Positions 45,502 through 54,433 of a stretch of 64,000 bases of DNA are shown here, piece by piece. The translations under genes were made by a program, and so were the position numbers. A model generated the notes under the pieces. It did not search any database. It was not told the origin of the DNA and saw only the letters and a program-made list of their open reading frames with translations. Every line of letters starts with the position of its first letter. Within the stretch, counting starts at the first letter, position 1. The stretch is from JANXZS01 sp963797255 (GTDB taxonomy: Bacteria > Acidobacteriota > Terriglobia > Terriglobales > Acidobacteriaceae), in assembly GCA_963797255.1 (NCBI GenBank), contig CAWCOV010000041.1, positions 1 to 64,000 of the forward strand. Reading direction: 5' to 3'.

Positions 45502-46647
45502 GTGAAACCAAATCGTAACAGCCTGATCGTGCTCGTCAGCCTGGCGTTGGGTGGCGCAATCGCCCTCGCCACTCCTGCACACTGGACCCTCGGACCATTC
45601 ATTCGTCCTGCAAGCGGCAATCCTGTCATTACTCCGAACAAGTCTTCGGTCTTCGATGACCCGCTGCGCAAGGCCCAGGTTCACTGGGAGGCGCTGCACA
45701 CCTTCAATCCCGCGGCGGTTGTGCGCGACGGCAAAGTGATCGTTCTCTATCGCGCGGAAGACGACTCCGGCAGCATGCAGATCGGCATGCACACATCCCG
45801 CCTCGGATTCGCCGAAAGCAGCGACGGCATCCACTTCACGCGCCGGCCCACTCCCGTATTTTTCCCCACCAACGATGCGCAAAAAGATCGCGAGTGGGAA
45901 GGCGGTGTTGAGGACCCGCGCATCGTTGAGAAAGAGGACGGCACCTACATTCTCAACTACACGCAATGGAATCGCACCACCTACTCCATCGGAGTCGCCA
46001 CATCAAAAGACCTTGTGAGCTGGACGAAGTATGGTCCGGCGCTCGGCACCACCGGCAAGTACGCGAACCTGATGTACAAGTCTGCCAGCATTGTTACCGA
46101 ACTCGTTGGCAAGGGCGACAGGAGCCGTCTGCTCGCGGCAAGAATCCATGGAAAGTATTGGATGTACTGGGGGGAAGTTGAAATACGCCTCGCAACTTCC
46201 GACGACCTCATCCATTGGACCCCGATTGAAGATGCATCCGGCCAGCCCGTCGTTCTCATGCACAATCGTCCCGGCTTCTTCGATAGTGGATTCCCGGAAG
46301 TCGGCCCTCCTGCATTGCTCACGAGTCATGGCATCGTGCTTCTCTACAATGGCAAGAACGCCAACGGAAAAGATGCGGACACACGAGACAAAGCACTCGA
46401 CCCCGCAACCTATGCCGTTGGCGAGGCACTCTTCTCTGCCGACGATCCCGCGAAGCTGCTTGAACGTACCGAAAAGCCGGTTTTCAAGCCGGAGATGGCC
46501 TTCGAGCGCACCGGACAATACGCCGCTGGCACCACCTTCGCCGAAGGCCTGGTCCACTTCCACGGAAAATGGTTCTTGTACTATGGCTGTGCGGACTCGC
46601 TGGTTGGCGTAGCAATTTACGACCCGACGATCCAAGGCCCGAAGTAA
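45502..46647 (+). CDS. Exported glycosidase-like five-bladed propeller protein, GH130 type
   Basis: About 381 residues with a signal peptide (NSLIVLVSLALGGAIALATPA). The mature protein has the five-bladed beta-propeller pattern of GH130 (mannoside phosphorylases/mannosidases): FNPAAVVRDGKVIVLYRAED, GIHFTRRPTPVF, the acidic GGVEDPRIVEKEDGTYILNY, SWTKYGPAL, MYWGEVEIRLATSDDLIHW and YYGCADSLVGVA. Presumed to attack mannose-containing glycans outside the cytoplasm; not proven. The GTG start was chosen for the signal peptide; a TTG overlapping the previous stop in TTGA would extend it by 21 residues. Confidence 0.85.
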   Translation: MKPNRNSLIVLVSLALGGAIALATPAHWTLGPFIRPASGNPVITPNKSSVFDDPLRKAQVHWEALHTFNPAAVVRDGKVIVLYRAEDDSGSMQIGMHTSRLGFAESSDGIHFTRRPTPVFFPTNDAQKDREWEGGVEDPRIVEKEDGTYILNYTQWNRTTYSIGVATSKDLVSWTKYGPALGTTGKYANLMYKSASIVTELVGKGDRSRLLAARIHGKYWMYWGEVEIRLATSDDLIHWTPIEDASGQPVVLMHNRPGFFDSGFPEVGPPALLTSHGIVLLYNGKNANGKDADTRDKALDPATYAVGEALFSADDPAKLLERTEKPVFKPEMAFERTGQYAAGTTFAEGLVHFHGKWFLYYGCADSLVGVAIYDPTIQGPK

Positions 46648-46661
46648 AAGGAAGATAATTA

Positions 46662-47774
46662 GTGCGCAAGAACCTGTTCGTTTTGGTGTCGCTTTTCTGC
46701 TTTGTAAATTCCGCCGCGTGGGCACAGACCGCGAATCCACCCGCCGCGCCCGTAACGTCCACCGCGACCGTCCCACTCCCCGGAGGGAGTACACCGAAAG
46801 ACCCCTCAGAGCTAATGAAGGCCGCTGCGGAACTGAATGGCCTGGACAGCGCTAAGCTCGCGCCATGGCATCTCAAATCGACATTTCAACTCTACGATTT
46901 CAGCGGCGCGCCAACCGAGCAGGGGACGTACGAAGAGTTCTGGGCAGGCCCAAAACGAAACAAAATAACCTACACCACACCCACATTTACCCTAACGAAA
47001 TGGGGAACCGAGGACGGTAAGCATTACTTCAAACACACAGGTGGTCCACTTCCTCCAAAGATCGTTATCGACCTGATCCGTTCGCGGATTGTGAATCCTC
47101 TCCCTGCTGTGGAAGAAATGGCGAAGGGCGATTTCGCAAAACGGACTGAAGTCTTAGGCAGTGTAAAACTGATTTGTGTTTCGCTTAGTCACTTAATCCT
47201 TGCGGGCCCCCCGTCGATATCGCATCCAGCGATGAGCGATGGCAGCTATTGTTTCGCTGAAGCGAAGCCCATCCTCCGGATCAGCGTCGTTCTTGGAGGA
47301 ATTCAATCCTTGGCGAATACGCTGGCTCTTTTTCAGGATCGCTACGTGGCGAAATCTGTAAACGCTACCGCCTATGGCAAACGACTGCTTGACGTAAAGA
47401 TTGAGTCCCTTCAAGGTCTCGCTTCGATCCCGGCTTCCGACATTGAGGTTCCCGCTGAGGTGCTGAATGCCGCGCCCGACATGATTTCGAGTATTTCGCC
47501 TTCGGAAATGCAGGGGCACCTGCGGACCAAAACGCCCCCGACTTACCCCGCCGAGGCCAAACGTATCGGAGCACAAGGGACCGTAGTTCTTGAAGGAGTC
47601 GTTGGAAAAGACGGGCGGTTGCAAGATCTAAAACCCGTCATTTCACCCCACCCCACCCTGACAGAGGCAGCGATAGTTGCGGTGAAAAAATGGAAATATG
47701 AACCTTATTTACTGAATGGCTTACCCGTTGAAGTCGATACGGAAATCAACGTCATGTTCAACCTCAGTTTTTAA
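46662..47774 (+). CDS. Exported TonB-C-domain protein, first paralogue
   Basis: A 370-residue protein starting at GTG with a signal peptide (LFVLVSLFCFVNSAAWAQ). The central 200 residues (LAPWHLKSTFQLYDFSG, EFWAGPKRNKITYTTPTF, KWGTEDGKHYF) are unlike known domains. The C-terminal 80 residues are TonB-like (TYPAEAKRIGAQGTVVLEGVVGKDGRLQD, VKKWKYEPYLLNGLPVEVDT). There is no N-terminal membrane anchor, so it is not a classic energy transducer. A second copy follows 16 bases on. Position after the GH130-like gene hints at a shared glycan-related role. Confidence 0.75.
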   Translation: MRKNLFVLVSLFCFVNSAAWAQTANPPAAPVTSTATVPLPGGSTPKDPSELMKAAAELNGLDSAKLAPWHLKSTFQLYDFSGAPTEQGTYEEFWAGPKRNKITYTTPTFTLTKWGTEDGKHYFKHTGGPLPPKIVIDLIRSRIVNPLPAVEEMAKGDFAKRTEVLGSVKLICVSLSHLILAGPPSISHPAMSDGSYCFAEAKPILRISVVLGGIQSLANTLALFQDRYVAKSVNATAYGKRLLDVKIESLQGLASIPASDIEVPAEVLNAAPDMISSISPSEMQGHLRTKTPPTYPAEAKRIGAQGTVVLEGVVGKDGRLQDLKPVISPHPTLTEAAIVAVKKWKYEPYLLNGLPVEVDTEINVMFNLSF

Positions 47775-47790
47775 CCGGAAGGAAAGACCT

Positions 47791-48854
47791 GTGCTCAAGA
47801 ACCTGCTTTTGTCCTTCTCTGCTTTGCTAATTCCATCACATGGTCGCAGACCGCGACTCCAGCTACTTCCACCGCCGCCGCAAGCGCGCCCTCGACAAAC
47901 ACGATGCCTACAGACCCGGCTGAGTTAATGAAACTCGCCGCCGAAGTGAATGGCCTGCACAGCGACAAACTCGCTCCGTGGCATCTAAAGCTTTCATTCC
48001 AACTTTATGACTTCAAGGGCAAGCCAACGGAGAAGGGAACCTTCGAAGAATTTTGGATCACTCCCAAAAAGTACAAGGTCATCTACACCAGCAAATCCTT
48101 CAACCAAACCGAGTGGGGAACCGAGGACGGCGGATTCTTTCTGCCAGTCGGCAGTAGTGTCCGGAGGGACCTTCAATTTCTGATTCGCTCCAGAATGTTA
48201 AATCCGTTGGAATTCGTCGAGCACGGGACGCTCACGACTCGCCACGAGATGATGGGAAATGTATATGTCAATTGCGTGTTAGTCAGTCCCGTCCCAACAA
48301 AGCGGACGGCAGTTGAGTCCCTCCCATCTGGAACCTACTGCTTCAGTCAGAACGAACCAATTCTCAGGACCGTGAGCGTTGCGGGGACCACGAGTATTTC
48401 GAACCGGATCATTCGTTATCAGAATCACTACCTGCCCAAGTCTTTGCAGGTGACTGACTACAAGAGGCCCTATCTCGATCTTCAACTCGAATCGATCGAA
48501 AGCCTCAACTCGATCGATCAACGAGACTTCATACCGCCAGCGGATGCTGAAAAAGAGCAGAACAGGCCCGTGCAGTCCGGAATAGCAGGAATAACACTCG
48601 GGCGAGTCTTATCTAGCCCCCGTCCTGATTTTCCGGTACTCGCAATGGAACACGGCGTGGAGGGAATTGTCGTCGTTCATGTAACCGTTGGGAAAGATGG
48701 CCGAGTCCTGGATCAGTATGTGACCAGTACACCAGACGCGATTCTGGTTCGCCCAGCTTTGGACGCTGTTAAAGGTTACCTGTTTTCACCGTTCGTGTTG
48801 AATGGAGAGCCGGTCGAGGTTGAAGTGTTTGTCGAAATCAACTTCCACATCTGA
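47791..48854 (+). pseudogene. Exported TonB-C-domain protein, second paralogue, one frameshift
   Basis: Paralogue of the preceding gene: same LAPWHLKLSFQLYDFKG, EFWITPKKYKVIYTS and EWGTEDGGFFLP blocks, and TonB-C end (GVEGIVVVHVTVGKDGRVLDQ, VKGYLFSPFVLNGEPVEVEV). A GTG with GGAAGGAAAG starts a signal-peptide frame (VLKNLLLSFSALL) that soon goes wrong; a missing base near 47815 would restore FCFANSITWSQTATP, parallel to the first copy, and give 354 residues. Sequence similarity is moderate, so the duplication is old. The shift may be a sequencing error since the rest is intact. Confidence 0.75.
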
Positions 48855-48894
48855 TTCAAGCGGTCAAAGGCTGATTCTCCAGCTTTAACTAACA

Positions 48895-49683
48895 TCAACA
48901 TCTGCTTGGCCACACCGGCGGGCGCTTTTCAAGAAACGCAGTCACGCCTTCCTTGAAGTCGTCCGTTGATCGCTGCCGCGCATTCCACTCAATCGCTTCT
49001 GCGATCTCGCGATCCAGCCGTTCCCGCGCATGCGTGCTAAGCAACCGCTTCACCGCCGTCATCGACTCGGGACTATTTCTCAGCAGCGACTGAGCCAGAC
49101 TTTCCGCCTCCGAGATCAAATCCTGCTCCGCCACAATGCGCGTCACCAGCCCCATCTCCATCGCCTCTGGAGCCTTGATGATTCTTCCGCTCAGCAGCAA
49201 ATCGCGCGTCCGTTTCTCGCCTACCTGTCGCAGCAGAAACGACGCCACGATCGCTGGGATGAATCCAATCCGTACTTCGGTGTATCCAAACTTCGCCTCG
49301 GGCACGGCCAGCGTGAAATCGCACACCGTCGCCAGTCCCATGCCACCGGCGATGGCCGCGCCATTCACCGCTGCAATCGTTGGCTTTGGAAAGTCGTAAA
49401 GCGTCCGCAGCACCGTCGCGATGCCCTCGCTATCCTTGCGATGTTCTTCGGGAGTTTTCGCCGTCATCGACTGAAGATGATCGAGATCAAGTCCGGCACA
49501 GAAGGCCGACCCCGATCCCGTCAAAATCACCACACCGCTCTTGGATTCGGCCGCAGCATCCAGTGCCTGCGTCAGTTCGAGAATGAGCTGCGAGTTGAGC
49601 GCATTGCGTTTCTCCGGCCGGTTGAGCGTAATCGTTTCGATCCCATTTTCCAGCCGAATATTGATCGTGTGATACCGCATCAT
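48895..49683 (-). CDS. Enoyl-CoA hydratase family protein, possibly methylglutaconyl-CoA hydratase
   Basis: A 262-residue crotonase. Motifs: ITLNRPEKRNALNSQL, SGSAFCAGLDLDHLQ (first oxyanion loop), AAVNGAAIAGGMGLATVCDF (second), and FGYTEVRIGFIPAI with the catalytic Glu. Neighbours on the same strand include an HMG-CoA lyase-like gene and an MCC-type carboxyltransferase, so hydration of 3-methylglutaconyl-CoA in leucine breakdown is plausible; family sequence alone cannot settle the substrate. Either of two ATG codons in a row can serve as start, GGGAG being just upstream. Confidence 0.9.
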   Translation of the reverse strand: MMRYHTINIRLENGIETITLNRPEKRNALNSQLILELTQALDAAAESKSGVVILTGSGSAFCAGLDLDHLQSMTAKTPEEHRKDSEGIATVLRTLYDFPKPTIAAVNGAAIAGGMGLATVCDFTLAVPEAKFGYTEVRIGFIPAIVASFLLRQVGEKRTRDLLLSGRIIKAPEAMEMGLVTRIVAEQDLISEAESLAQSLLRNSPESMTAVKRLLSTHARERLDREIAEAIEWNARQRSTDDFKEGVTAFLEKRPPVWPSRC

Positions 49684-49742
49684 GAATCTCCCGGCCCGTC
49701 ACTGGGCAATCAACGACTGACTCTCTCGCTGGAATTATGAGC

Positions 49743-50660
49743 TCATTGCTTGGCTAATCCGAATTGCGATTCCATCGCCCGTGCTGCCGCCACCAGCGCG
49801 TCCAGCGGTTGAAGCTCCGGCAAAACGGCGCCGAGCCGCTTCAATTCTGCTAGTGCGATCTCCGTTGCAAGATTTCCAACCAGTGCATCCTGCGCGAAAG
49901 GGCATCCGCCAAGTCCGCCAATTGCCATGTCCATCCGGCGACAGCCCGCGCGGTACGCTGCCGCTACTTTCGATGCGACCTCATCCGGACGAGCATGCAG
50001 ATGAACCCCAATTTCCAGATCTCCGAAACTCTGTAGCACCTCACCCACCAGGTCCTCGATCTGGGCAGCACTCGCCATTCCCACCGTGTCCGCCAGCGAA
50101 ATTTCTGTGATGCCCATGTCGGCCAGCAAATCGCAGGCCGCAATCACTTCTTCCGCATTCCACTCGTCTCCGTATGGATTGCCGAACGCCATGGAGACAT
50201 ACGCCACCAGCCCCAGTCCAGCCTGGAAAGCTCTCTGCCCGACGGCCTCCAGTTTGTCCAGAGACTCTTCCGGCGTCTGATTCTGATTGCGCTGAAGAAA
50301 TGTAGGCGAGACGGAGTAGGGGAAGCCCAGCGTCTGCACGCGTCCCGTCTCAATCGCCCGGTCGGCGCCCTTCTCGTTCACCACAATGCCGATGATTTCC
50401 ACCTCATCCGGCGCGTCAAGATATTCCAGAACCTGCTCTGAGTCCGCCATCTGCGGAACGGCCGTGGGCGATACGAACGACACGGCATCAATGTGCTGAA
50501 ATCCTGCGCCAACCAGCATTCGCAAGTACTCAGCTTTGGCCTCTGCCGGGATCGCTTTGGCCAGTCCCTGCCAGGCGTCCCGGGGACATTCGATGATCTT
50601 TACCTGCCGGTTAATAAGGATTTCGTGGTTCAATTCCTGAACTCTAGTTTCGCGATTCAA
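49743..50660 (-). CDS. Hydroxymethylglutaryl-CoA lyase-like enzyme
   Basis: A 305-residue TIM-barrel protein of the HMGL family. The N-terminal strand is KIIECPRDAWQGLAKAIP, instead of the common EVGPRDGLQ; FVSPTAVPQMAD, AYVSMAFGNPYG, ISLADTVGMA, HLHARPDEV and the signature IGGLGGCPFAQDA are present, so metal and CoA-site residues are kept. It probably splits HMG-CoA to acetoacetate and acetyl-CoA. No ATG start fits; TTG overlaps the previous stop (TTGA), and a second TTG nine codons on lies in a 27-base tandem duplication. Confidence 0.85.
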   Translation of the reverse strand: MNRETRVQELNHEILINRQVKIIECPRDAWQGLAKAIPAEAKAEYLRMLVGAGFQHIDAVSFVSPTAVPQMADSEQVLEYLDAPDEVEIIGIVVNEKGADRAIETGRVQTLGFPYSVSPTFLQRNQNQTPEESLDKLEAVGQRAFQAGLGLVAYVSMAFGNPYGDEWNAEEVIAACDLLADMGITEISLADTVGMASAAQIEDLVGEVLQSFGDLEIGVHLHARPDEVASKVAAAYRAGCRRMDMAIGGLGGCPFAQDALVGNLATEIALAELKRLGAVLPELQPLDALVAAARAMESQFGLAKQ

Positions 50661-50672
50661 TTCCTGAACTCC
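50620..50672. repeat. 27-base tandem duplication at a gene junction
   Basis: A 16-base core (TTCAATTCCTGAACTC on the plus strand) occurs at 50629-50644 and again at 50656-50671, with matching bases to its left. The period of 27 keeps frame. It covers the end of the upstream membrane protein gene and the start of the HMGL gene and creates two candidate TTG starts. Confidence 0.85.
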
Positions 50673-51460
50673 AGCCGGTCTACGGTGACCTCTCGTTTCT
50701 CTTCAGAAACAGCGACCAGGTAATACTCATCATGACTGGAGTGGCCGTCTCCGCGCCAGTCGGAAAACAGCAGCCTCAAACCCACCACCGTTTCTTCGCA
50801 GGGCATTCGCTCGTAGCGCTCGGTGAAGCTGCGGCCACGGAACGCAAGTGCGATCAACTCTTCCGTCACAGAGAAAGAACGCAGTTCATTTGGCGGGATC
50901 ACGAATCCCACCACCGGCCGTGTAATCGAGATGGACTCTTCATCGCGAATCCACATTTTGTAATCTGAGATGCGCATGGATCGCTCGCCATCGTTCCACA
51001 CATCCACACCGTAGAAAGGCCAGTTCATCGAGTCGTAGTAAAAACTGCCGTGGGCCGATTCCTTGCGATACCGCGAAGCCATATCTTTGCGGTACGTCAC
51101 AGTTTTCTCGCGGATTTTCGCCGCCGGATCGAGCGCCTGTTTCACAACCCAGAATCGCGGCTTTACCGTCATGCGCATCTGCCACTGTTCGCGTTGCAAC
51201 TGGATCGCCGCTTCCGCCGCCGCAAGCGACCGCCTGGTCACGTGCAAATAAACCAGCGTGACCGTTGCCGTAACAATCGACGCAAAGAAAGTCAGCAGGC
51301 TTCCGAAGGCTTCCGCGTGAACGTCGCCATAACGGTGCCACTCGTAGAAGAAGATTGCCGAAAGGACCAGGAAAAACAGCACCAGGGCCGCAAGCCACAT
51401 CAGAAAGCGCAGCCGCATCTCCGTCAATATCACTCGTTTCAGCAACCGGTTTCCGGACAT
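50657..51460 (-). CDS. Membrane protein of unknown function
   Basis: A 267-residue protein with two N-terminal helices (MWLAALVLFFLVLSAIFF and SLLTFFASIVTATVTLVYL), a short coiled region (RRSLAAAEAAIQLQREQW) and a C-terminal soluble domain (MRMTVKPRFWVVKQALD, YGVDVWNDGERSMRISDYKMW). The soluble part has immunoglobulin-like beta strands by pattern; no family recognised. Its stop overlaps the TTG of the HMG-CoA lyase-like gene, suggesting cotranscription, but its part in acyl-CoA metabolism is unclear. Confidence 0.65.
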   Translation of the reverse strand: MSGNRLLKRVILTEMRLRFLMWLAALVLFFLVLSAIFFYEWHRYGDVHAEAFGSLLTFFASIVTATVTLVYLHVTRRSLAAAEAAIQLQREQWQMRMTVKPRFWVVKQALDPAAKIREKTVTYRKDMASRYRKESAHGSFYYDSMNWPFYGVDVWNDGERSMRISDYKMWIRDEESISITRPVVGFVIPPNELRSFSVTEELIALAFRGRSFTERYERMPCEETVVGLRLLFSDWRGDGHSSHDEYYLVAVSEEKREVTVDRLEFRN

Positions 51461-51590
51461 TCGTGGCCTTCCCCCGCGCCCATCCCAATTCGTGAGAAGA
51501 ACTCAGCGCGCCAGCGCCTACACGAATTCGCGCAACGGAAAACGATACACCGTTGGTACGAAATAAAAACAAGGCTTTCGCTGTTCTTTT

Positions 51591-51968
51591 CTACCGCGAC
51601 GCGCTATTCAGGAGCCACAGACCACCCACCCCTGCAAGGTGGAGCGCGGCAACAATGGCAATCGCTATGCCCATGCGTTTCCAGCGGGCGAGCAGCACCA
51701 CCAGCAAGCCGTAAAGCGGGAACTGCAGCCACATCATCGCCTGCGAAACCGCATCGGCCACTGACTCGCGCAAGCCGAAGGCGTGCTCGGCAGGGATAAG
51801 CGCAAAGGGGTAGAGCATCCGCAGAGCAGAGGGGCCGGTAAGCGCCAGTATTCCCGCGGCACGAACCGTAAAAGGAGTCACTACGATACCCAATGCCACC
51901 GGCCACCAGGCCAACCAATTCACTGACTTCTTCTTCTTGCGGGGCTTTCTCTTTGTTGCCGGACTCAT
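51591..51968 (-). CDS. Small multi-helix membrane protein
   Basis: A 125-residue protein. A very basic N-terminus (ATKRKPRKKKKS) is followed by three likely helices (WLAWWPVALGIVVTPFTV, MMWLQFPLYGLLVVLLA and MGIAIAIVAALHLAGVGGLWL). No family is recognised. The basic head fits the cytoplasmic side by the positive-inside rule. It is separated by 130 bases from the next gene in its direction. Confidence 0.55.
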   Translation of the reverse strand: MSPATKRKPRKKKKSVNWLAWWPVALGIVVTPFTVRAAGILALTGPSALRMLYPFALIPAEHAFGLRESVADAVSQAMMWLQFPLYGLLVVLLARWKRMGIAIAIVAALHLAGVGGLWLLNSASR

Positions 51969-52134
51969 GCCTCAAGAATATGCGCTCACCCAAATTCGGA
52001 AGATAGCAAAGCAGTTTCCTGTCTGCGGATTGGGTGTTCCAATCGCATTTGCGTTTCTCCTCTTATAGGCCGTACATTCGAGGCTATCTTCCCGGGCCAC
52101 CGAACAATAGCGTTTCAAGCAACGAGGCAAGACG

Positions 52135-52665
52135 ATGGCCGACGAAACCCCACCAAAGAAAACCCTGAAGCAGAAGGCAGAACACGAAGGCAAAGAACTC
52201 CTGATTCTGACCTTGTACCTCGGCTCTTTCTTCTGTGCCCTTGTCACCTACAAGTCGCTTTTGCTGAAAGGATACGAGAGCGTCTCTCTCGATTATGGCT
52301 TTGCTCTCCTCAACGCCTTGATCATTGCAAAGGTCATCCTCATAGGAGACTTCATCAAGGTCGTCCATAAATATGAAGCCAAGGCGCTCGTCCTATCGGT
52401 TTTCTACAAGGCACTTGTTTATGGACTATTCGTATTCGCTTTCCACCTGATCGAGGAGGTCATCAAAAATCTCATTCATCACGGCGAACTCGGCAAAGCT
52501 TTCCGCGAAGTCAAGCTTGATCAAGCGGCAATTCGCTGCCTCATCATCTTCTGCACATTCATTTCACTTTTCGGATTCAGGGAACTCCGCCGCGTGATGG
52601 GCGAGGAAGAATTCCAGGCACTGGTTTTCCGCTCGGGCGCATCCGCAAAATCCGCTAAGCCGTAG
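52135..52665 (+). CDS. Four-helix membrane protein of unknown function
   Basis: A 176-residue protein with a charged N-terminus (KKTLKQKAEHEGKEL) and about four helices (LTLYLGSFFCALVTY, LLNALIIAKVILIGDFI, ALVLSVFYKALVYGLFVFAFHLI, IRCLIIFCTFISLFGF). It is alone on its strand between two minus-strand genes. No family is recognised, though similar predicted membrane proteins of this size seem widespread. The ATG start lies within a GAGGCAAGACG context. Confidence 0.6.
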   Translation: MADETPPKKTLKQKAEHEGKELLILTLYLGSFFCALVTYKSLLLKGYESVSLDYGFALLNALIIAKVILIGDFIKVVHKYEAKALVLSVFYKALVYGLFVFAFHLIEEVIKNLIHHGELGKAFREVKLDQAAIRCLIIFCTFISLFGFRELRRVMGEEEFQALVFRSGASAKSAKP

Positions 52666-52696
52666 GCTCAATCACGAAAGCCGACTGGCGGTAACT

Positions 52697-54433
52697 TTAC
52701 GTCTGGATCACCCCGACATTAAACTTCGCCACCTCCGGATTCAGCGAAGCCGCTTCAAGCGCCACCATCAGCGCATCGCGAGTCTTTGCTGGGTCGATGA
52801 TCGCATCGACCCAGAGCCGGGCGGCGGCGTAGCGGCAATCGGTCTGTTCATCGTAGGTGGCCTTGATTGTGTCGAAGACTTCCTTCTTCTCTTCCTCCGT
52901 CAAATGCTTGCCGCCGCGTTCCAGCTGCTTGATTTTTATCTCTACCAACGTGGATGCAGCCGAGGCTCCGCTCATCACCGCATAGCGCGCGGTCGGCCAC
53001 GCAAACAGGAAGCGCGGATCGTACGCCTTCCCGCACATCGCGTAATTGCCAGCGCCGAAGGATCCCCCAACGATCACCGTGATCTTCGGCACTGTCGAAT
53101 TCGCCACCGCCGTCACCATCTTTGCACCGGCGCGGATGATCCCGCTCCACTCGGCATCGCGCCCCACCATAAAGCCGTTTACATCGTGGATAAAAATCAG
53201 CGGTATCAAGTTTTGGTTGCAGTCCATGATGAAGCGGGCAGCCTTCTCCGCGCTCTCCGCGTAAATTACGCCACCAAATTCCGTTCTTTTTTCGCCGGTA
53301 TGCGAGATCTGTGGCTGGTGAACTTTCTGGTTCGCCACAATGCCCACCGCATACCCGCCGGTCCGCGCATATCCACACAAAACCGTGCGCCCATAGTCCG
53401 GCTTGTACTCGTCAAACTCCGAACGATCCACCACCCGCGCAATCACTTCGCGCATGTCATAGGCATTCTGTTTTGCCGGATCAGCGTCGAGCAGCGCATA
53501 CAGCCCATCGGCTGAATACTTCGGCTCATCCCGCTTGGCGTCGAACGGCGTGTGATCGAAAGGCGCCCGTCCGCGATTCCCCAGCCTTCCCACAAGCGAC
53601 CGCAATCGCGCCAGGCAAAGATGGTCGTTCGGCTCCTTGAAGTCCACTGTCCCGGAAATCTCCGCGTGCATCGTCGCGCCGCCCAGTTCTTCCGCCGTAT
53701 TTTTTTGCCCGATAGCCGCCTGCACCAGCGCCGGACCAGCCAGGAACAGCCCGCTGCCTTCGGTCATCAGTACGTGGTCGGTCATCACCGGCAAATAGGC
53801 ACCCCCTGCCACGCACATACCCATAATCGCCGTGATTTGGGGAATCCCCATGGCGCTCATCACCGCGTTATTGCGGAATATCCGCCCAAAGTCGTCCTGA
53901 TCCGGAAAAACATCCTCCTGCAGCGGAAGAAATATGCCAGAAGAATCCACCAGGTAGAGGATCGGAATGTGGTTTTCCATGGCGATCGTCTGCGCCCGGA
54001 TCACCTTCTTCGCGGTCATGGGGAAGAAGGCCCCAGCCTTCACCGTCGCGTCGTTGGCAATAACCATCACCAGCCTTCCGGCGACGCGTCCCAGCCCCGT
54101 TACAACACCGGCAGAAGCCGCTCCGCCCCACTCCTCATACATGCCAAAGGCGGCAAACAGACCCAGCTCCAGAAACTCCGTGCCGGGGTCCAGTAGGATC
54201 TCCAGCCGCTCCCGTGCCGTCAGCCGATTCTTGGCGTGCTGGCTGGCGATAGCCTTCTCGCCGCCTCCCTCGCGAATCGTCGCCTCCTGCTGGCGAATCG
54301 CGCCCAGCAGTGCCAACATTCCTGCAGCGTTCCCACGGGCTCGCGCCGAAGACGTGTCCAATTTGGAAGGAAGAGTGTTATTTAGCTTTGCAGGGCCGGA
54401 GACCGGGGATTCCGGGTGTGTCTTTTCGTTCAT
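52697..54433 (-). CDS. Acyl-CoA carboxylase carboxyltransferase subunit, MCC-beta type
   Basis: A 578-residue biotin-dependent carboxyltransferase. Motifs: KNRLTARERLEILLDPG, FFPMTAKKVIRAQTIAMEN, IPILYLVDSSGIFLPLQEDVFP, FGRIFRNNAVMSAMGIPQI and IMGMCVAGGAYLPVMTD match the methylcrotonoyl-CoA carboxylase branch more than PccB. The second half has GVIYAESAEKAARFI and GSFGAGNYAMCGKAYDP, the oxyanion loop. The biotin subunit is not in the window. With the hydratase and lyase downstream it would form part of a leucine/isovalerate degradation route. Confidence 0.92.
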   Translation of the reverse strand: MNEKTHPESPVSGPAKLNNTLPSKLDTSSARARGNAAGMLALLGAIRQQEATIREGGGEKAIASQHAKNRLTARERLEILLDPGTEFLELGLFAAFGMYEEWGGAASAGVVTGLGRVAGRLVMVIANDATVKAGAFFPMTAKKVIRAQTIAMENHIPILYLVDSSGIFLPLQEDVFPDQDDFGRIFRNNAVMSAMGIPQITAIMGMCVAGGAYLPVMTDHVLMTEGSGLFLAGPALVQAAIGQKNTAEELGGATMHAEISGTVDFKEPNDHLCLARLRSLVGRLGNRGRAPFDHTPFDAKRDEPKYSADGLYALLDADPAKQNAYDMREVIARVVDRSEFDEYKPDYGRTVLCGYARTGGYAVGIVANQKVHQPQISHTGEKRTEFGGVIYAESAEKAARFIMDCNQNLIPLIFIHDVNGFMVGRDAEWSGIIRAGAKMVTAVANSTVPKITVIVGGSFGAGNYAMCGKAYDPRFLFAWPTARYAVMSGASAASTLVEIKIKQLERGGKHLTEEEKKEVFDTIKATYDEQTDCRYAAARLWVDAIIDPAKTRDALMVALEAASLNPEVAKFNVGVIQT

